DNA of 64,000 nucleotides. It comes from Ruania alba (GTDB lineage Bacteria > Actinomycetota > Actinomycetes > Actinomycetales > Beutenbergiaceae). The stretch's first letter is position 1. Each line of letters begins with the position of its first letter. Of the stretch, positions 62,217-64,000 are shown one piece after another. The position numbers were made by a program, and so were the translations under genes. The stretch is taken from contig NZ_FNTX01000001.1 of NCBI RefSeq assembly GCF_900105765.1, positions 1,212,387 through 1,276,386 on the forward strand, written 5' to 3'. The notes under the pieces were generated by a model. The model worked only from the letters and a program-made list of their open reading frames with translations, did not search any database and was not told the origin of the DNA.

Positions 62217-62725
62217 GGGTCCGTGCCGCCGTGCGTGGGGACGCCCGGGCGATCAGCGAGCTGCGGATCGCCGGCTGGCATGCCGCCTATCGCGGACTGG
62301 TGCCGGAGGAGATGCTCGATTCTTTGGATGCGGACCGGGAGGCGGAGCGGCGCACCGCGACCTGGGACACCCGGGCCAAAGATGCCGAGCTGGTGGCCGT
62401 CGACGACGACGGGGCAGTGATCGGATGGGCGGTGGCCGGCCCGGCCCGCGACCCCGAGTGGTCCGGCGCCGGGGAGCTCTACGGGCTCTACGCCGACCCC
62501 GACCACTGGTCCACCGGGGTGGGCCACGCGCTGATGGTCGCCATCGAGGACGCCCTGCGTGAGGTGGGCTATGCCCGCGCGTACCTGCTGGTGCTGGTCG
62601 GGAACGATCGCGCCGCCGGCTTCTACGAGCGGCACGGGTGGGTCGAGGACGGTGCCGAGGTGCGCGACGAACGCCCCGGCGGGGCGCTGATCGAGCGGCG
62701 TCGAGTGCGGGACCTGACAGAGTGA
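62213..62725 (+). CDS. GNAT family N-acetyltransferase
   Basis: The 170-residue protein has the GNAT fold: RVRAAVRGDARAISELRIAGWHAAYRGLVP at the N-terminus (residues about 2-31), VDDDGAVIGWAV, LYGLYADPDHWSTGVGHALM (the acetyl-CoA-binding Q/RxxGxG/A equivalent is STGVGHAL), and RAAGFYERHGWVEDG. The GTG start overlaps the lacI stop (GTGA), so it is coupled to the regulator. The acceptor is unknown. Confidence 0.87.
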   Translation: MRVRAAVRGDARAISELRIAGWHAAYRGLVPEEMLDSLDADREAERRTATWDTRAKDAELVAVDDDGAVIGWAVAGPARDPEWSGAGELYGLYADPDHWSTGVGHALMVAIEDALREVGYARAYLLVLVGNDRAAGFYERHGWVEDGAEVRDERPGGALIERRRVRDLTE

Positions 62726-62741
62726 ACGGCGGGCAACTCGT

Positions 62742-62755
62742 GGCAACGGGTTGCC
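62742..62755. promoter_or_regulatory. LacI-type operator GGCAACGGGTTGCC before uxaC
   Basis: GGCAAC and GTTGCC flank two bases 31 bases before the uxaC start. It differs from the site at 61161-61174 at two positions. An extra GGCAAC half-site lies at 62732-62737. Confidence 0.65.
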
Positions 62756-62786
62756 TTGCGATGGTGGCCGGGCCAGCGTGGGGCTC

Positions 62787-64000
62787 GTGCCTACGACGAC
62801 GCCTTCTCTCGAGCTGCACCCGGACCGGCTACTCCCGGCAGACCGTGAGCGGCGGCCTATCGCGCGCCGCCTCTACGAGTCCGTCAAGGATCTGCCGATC
62901 ATCTCCCCGCACGGGCACGTCCCGCCGAGCTGGATCAGCGAGGACACCCCGTTCCGGGACCCCACCTCGTTGCTGATCACACCGGACCACTACATCACCC
63001 GGATGCTGCACGCCCACGGGGTGCCGCTCAGCGACCTCGGCGTAGGCCGTGGTCCGCTTGACGACAGTGCGGCCCGTGCCGCGTTCACCGCCCTGTGCAC
63101 CCACTGGTCCGCCTACCGTGGCACCCCGGTGCGGTACTGGCTCGAGGAGGAGCTGGCCGGCATCTTCGGGGTGACCGTCCGGCCCAGCGCCGAGACCGCG
63201 GACGCGATCTACGACCAGATCGCAGCCAAGCTCGCAGAGCCCGGCTTCCGGCCCCGGGCCCTCATGGATGCCTTCGGCATCGACGTGCTTGCCACCACCG
63301 ACGACCCGTGCGACTCGCTCGACGAGCACGCCACCCTCGCCGCCGACTCGACCTTCGCCCCTCGCGTGGTGCCCACCTTCCGGCCGGACAAGTACCTCGA
63401 TCCGGCCCTGGCCACCTGGGCCGCGGACGTGGACCGTCTGGGCCAGGTCTCCGGCATCGACACCGGCGACTACGCTGGATACGTCGCGGCCCTCGAGGAG
63501 CGGCGGCGCTACTTCGTCTCCCGTGGTGCGGTCTCCGCCGACCACGGCGTGATCGACGCCGTCACTGTGATCCTCGACGAGGCCGAGGCGAGCCGGATCT
63601 TCACTGCTGCGCGCGCCGGCACCGCCACCGAGGAGGAGGCGACCGCCCTGCGGCGGCACATGCTCAGCGAGATGGCCCGGATGTCCTGCGAGGACGGCCT
63701 CGTGATGACCATCCACCCGGGGGTGCGGCGTAATCACCACACGGCCACCTTCGACACCTACGGCCCCGACGTCGGCTGCGACATCCCGATCTCGGTGGAG
63801 TACACCGACTCGCTGCGGCCGCTCCTGGACGCCTACGGCACGCACCCGAATCTCAACCTGGTGCTCTTCACCATCGACGAGACGGTCTATTCCCGCGAGC
63901 TCGCCCCGCTGGCGGGCTTCTACCCGTCGGTCTACGTGGGTGTGCCGTGGTGGTTCATCGACGCCCCCGAGGCGATCCGCCGGTTCCGCTCCGCGGTGAC
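62787..64000 (+). CDS. uxaC: Glucuronate isomerase (3' end outside window)
   Basis: The frame from GTG 62787 is open to the window edge (404 codons). It has the amidohydrolase metal motif SPHGHVPPSWISEDTPFRDP near residue 40, RMLHAHGVPLSDLG, GTPVRYWLEEELAGIFGV, FGIDVLATTDDPCDSLDEH, VMTIHPGVRRNHHTATFDTYGPDVGCDIP and YVGVPWWFIDAPEA, all typical of UxaC, which converts glucuronate to fructuronate and galacturonate to tagaturonate. About 65 residues are missing at the C-terminus. In-frame GTG 62778 is an alternative start. The preceding palindrome suggests LacI control. Confidence 0.9.
   Translation, partial: MPTTTPSLELHPDRLLPADRERRPIARRLYESVKDLPIISPHGHVPPSWISEDTPFRDPTSLLITPDHYITRMLHAHGVPLSDLGVGRGPLDDSAARAAFTALCTHWSAYRGTPVRYWLEEELAGIFGVTVRPSAETADAIYDQIAAKLAEPGFRPRALMDAFGIDVLATTDDPCDSLDEHATLAADSTFAPRVVPTFRPDKYLDPALATWAADVDRLGQVSGIDTGDYAGYVAALEERRRYFVSRGAVSADHGVIDAVTVILDEAEASRIFTAARAGTATEEEATALRRHMLSEMARMSCEDGLVMTIHPGVRRNHHTATFDTYGPDVGCDIPISVEYTDSLRPLLDAYGTHPNLNLVLFTIDETVYSRELAPLAGFYPSVYVGVPWWFIDAPEAIRRFRSAV

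Overview
The window is high-GC DNA, rich in GTG starts and ATGA/GTGA stop-start overlaps, from an actinomycete. A GTP-type PEP carboxykinase beside a RamB-like regulator, a Pol-PE-Lig type LigD divergent from Ku, a DUF222/HNH (13E12-type) gene and many LacI-controlled sugar loci fit a Micrococcales-like soil or host-associated saprophyte. The exact genus cannot be read from the sequence. No rRNA, tRNA, CRISPR array or insertion sequence was recognised.

Layout. 1-5.6 kb: the end of a Gfo/Idh/MocA oxidoreductase, an array of four hairpin repeats, then an autoregulated PadR / MacB-type ATPase / FtsX permease operon. 5.6-7.5 kb: a DUF899 gene and a TetR gene diverging from a palindromic operator, then a small Rieske lipoprotein. 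7.5-10.4 kb: a possibly acquired cassette (cupin, DUF302-SnoaL-SnoaL fusion, SDR). 10.5-17.8 kb: RamB-like regulator divergent from pckG, a SRPBCC protein, a DUF4282-like membrane protein, LysR, MFS exporter. 17.8-26 kb: LigD and Ku (non-homologous end joining), a heterodimeric ABC exporter, a membrane protein. 26-35.6 kb: a fucose-like sugar locus with two nearly duplicate binding proteins, two permeases, alpha-L-fucosidase, an enolase-superfamily dehydratase, an RraA-like protein, a fragment of an aldo/keto reductase, and a LacI regulator.

35.7-46.7 kb is the most striking part. A LacI regulator is followed by an operon encoding GH172, a DUF4185/GH183 lipoprotein, an ABC sugar importer without its own ATPase, GH116 and a sulfatase. 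GH183, GH172 and GH116 are the three families known together to take mycobacterial D-arabinan apart (endo-D-arabinanase, exo-alpha- and exo-beta-D-arabinofuranosidase). The operon therefore looks like a D-arabinan utilisation locus: cutting outside the cell by the lipoprotein, import of oligosaccharides, trimming inside. A sigma70-like promoter overlaid by a perfect LacI palindrome precedes it. Because D-arabinose and L-fucose share stereochemistry at C2-C4, the adjacent fucose-like locus could handle the released D-arabinose.

46.8-64 kb: a lipoprotein plus membrane metallophosphoesterase pair, a DUF222/HNH gene with a partial upstream copy, a VKOR family protein, two CBS/DUF21 hemolysin-like proteins, larB-larE-gnd, then a LacI-controlled uronate-type locus (Gfo/Idh/MocA, TIM-barrel isomerase, LacI, GNAT, uxaC cut by the window edge) with matching operators.

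Five otherwise intact genes (pckG, ku, fucosidase, RraA-like, larB) are each broken by exactly one missing base in a G or C run. This points to homopolymer sequencing errors rather than gene decay.
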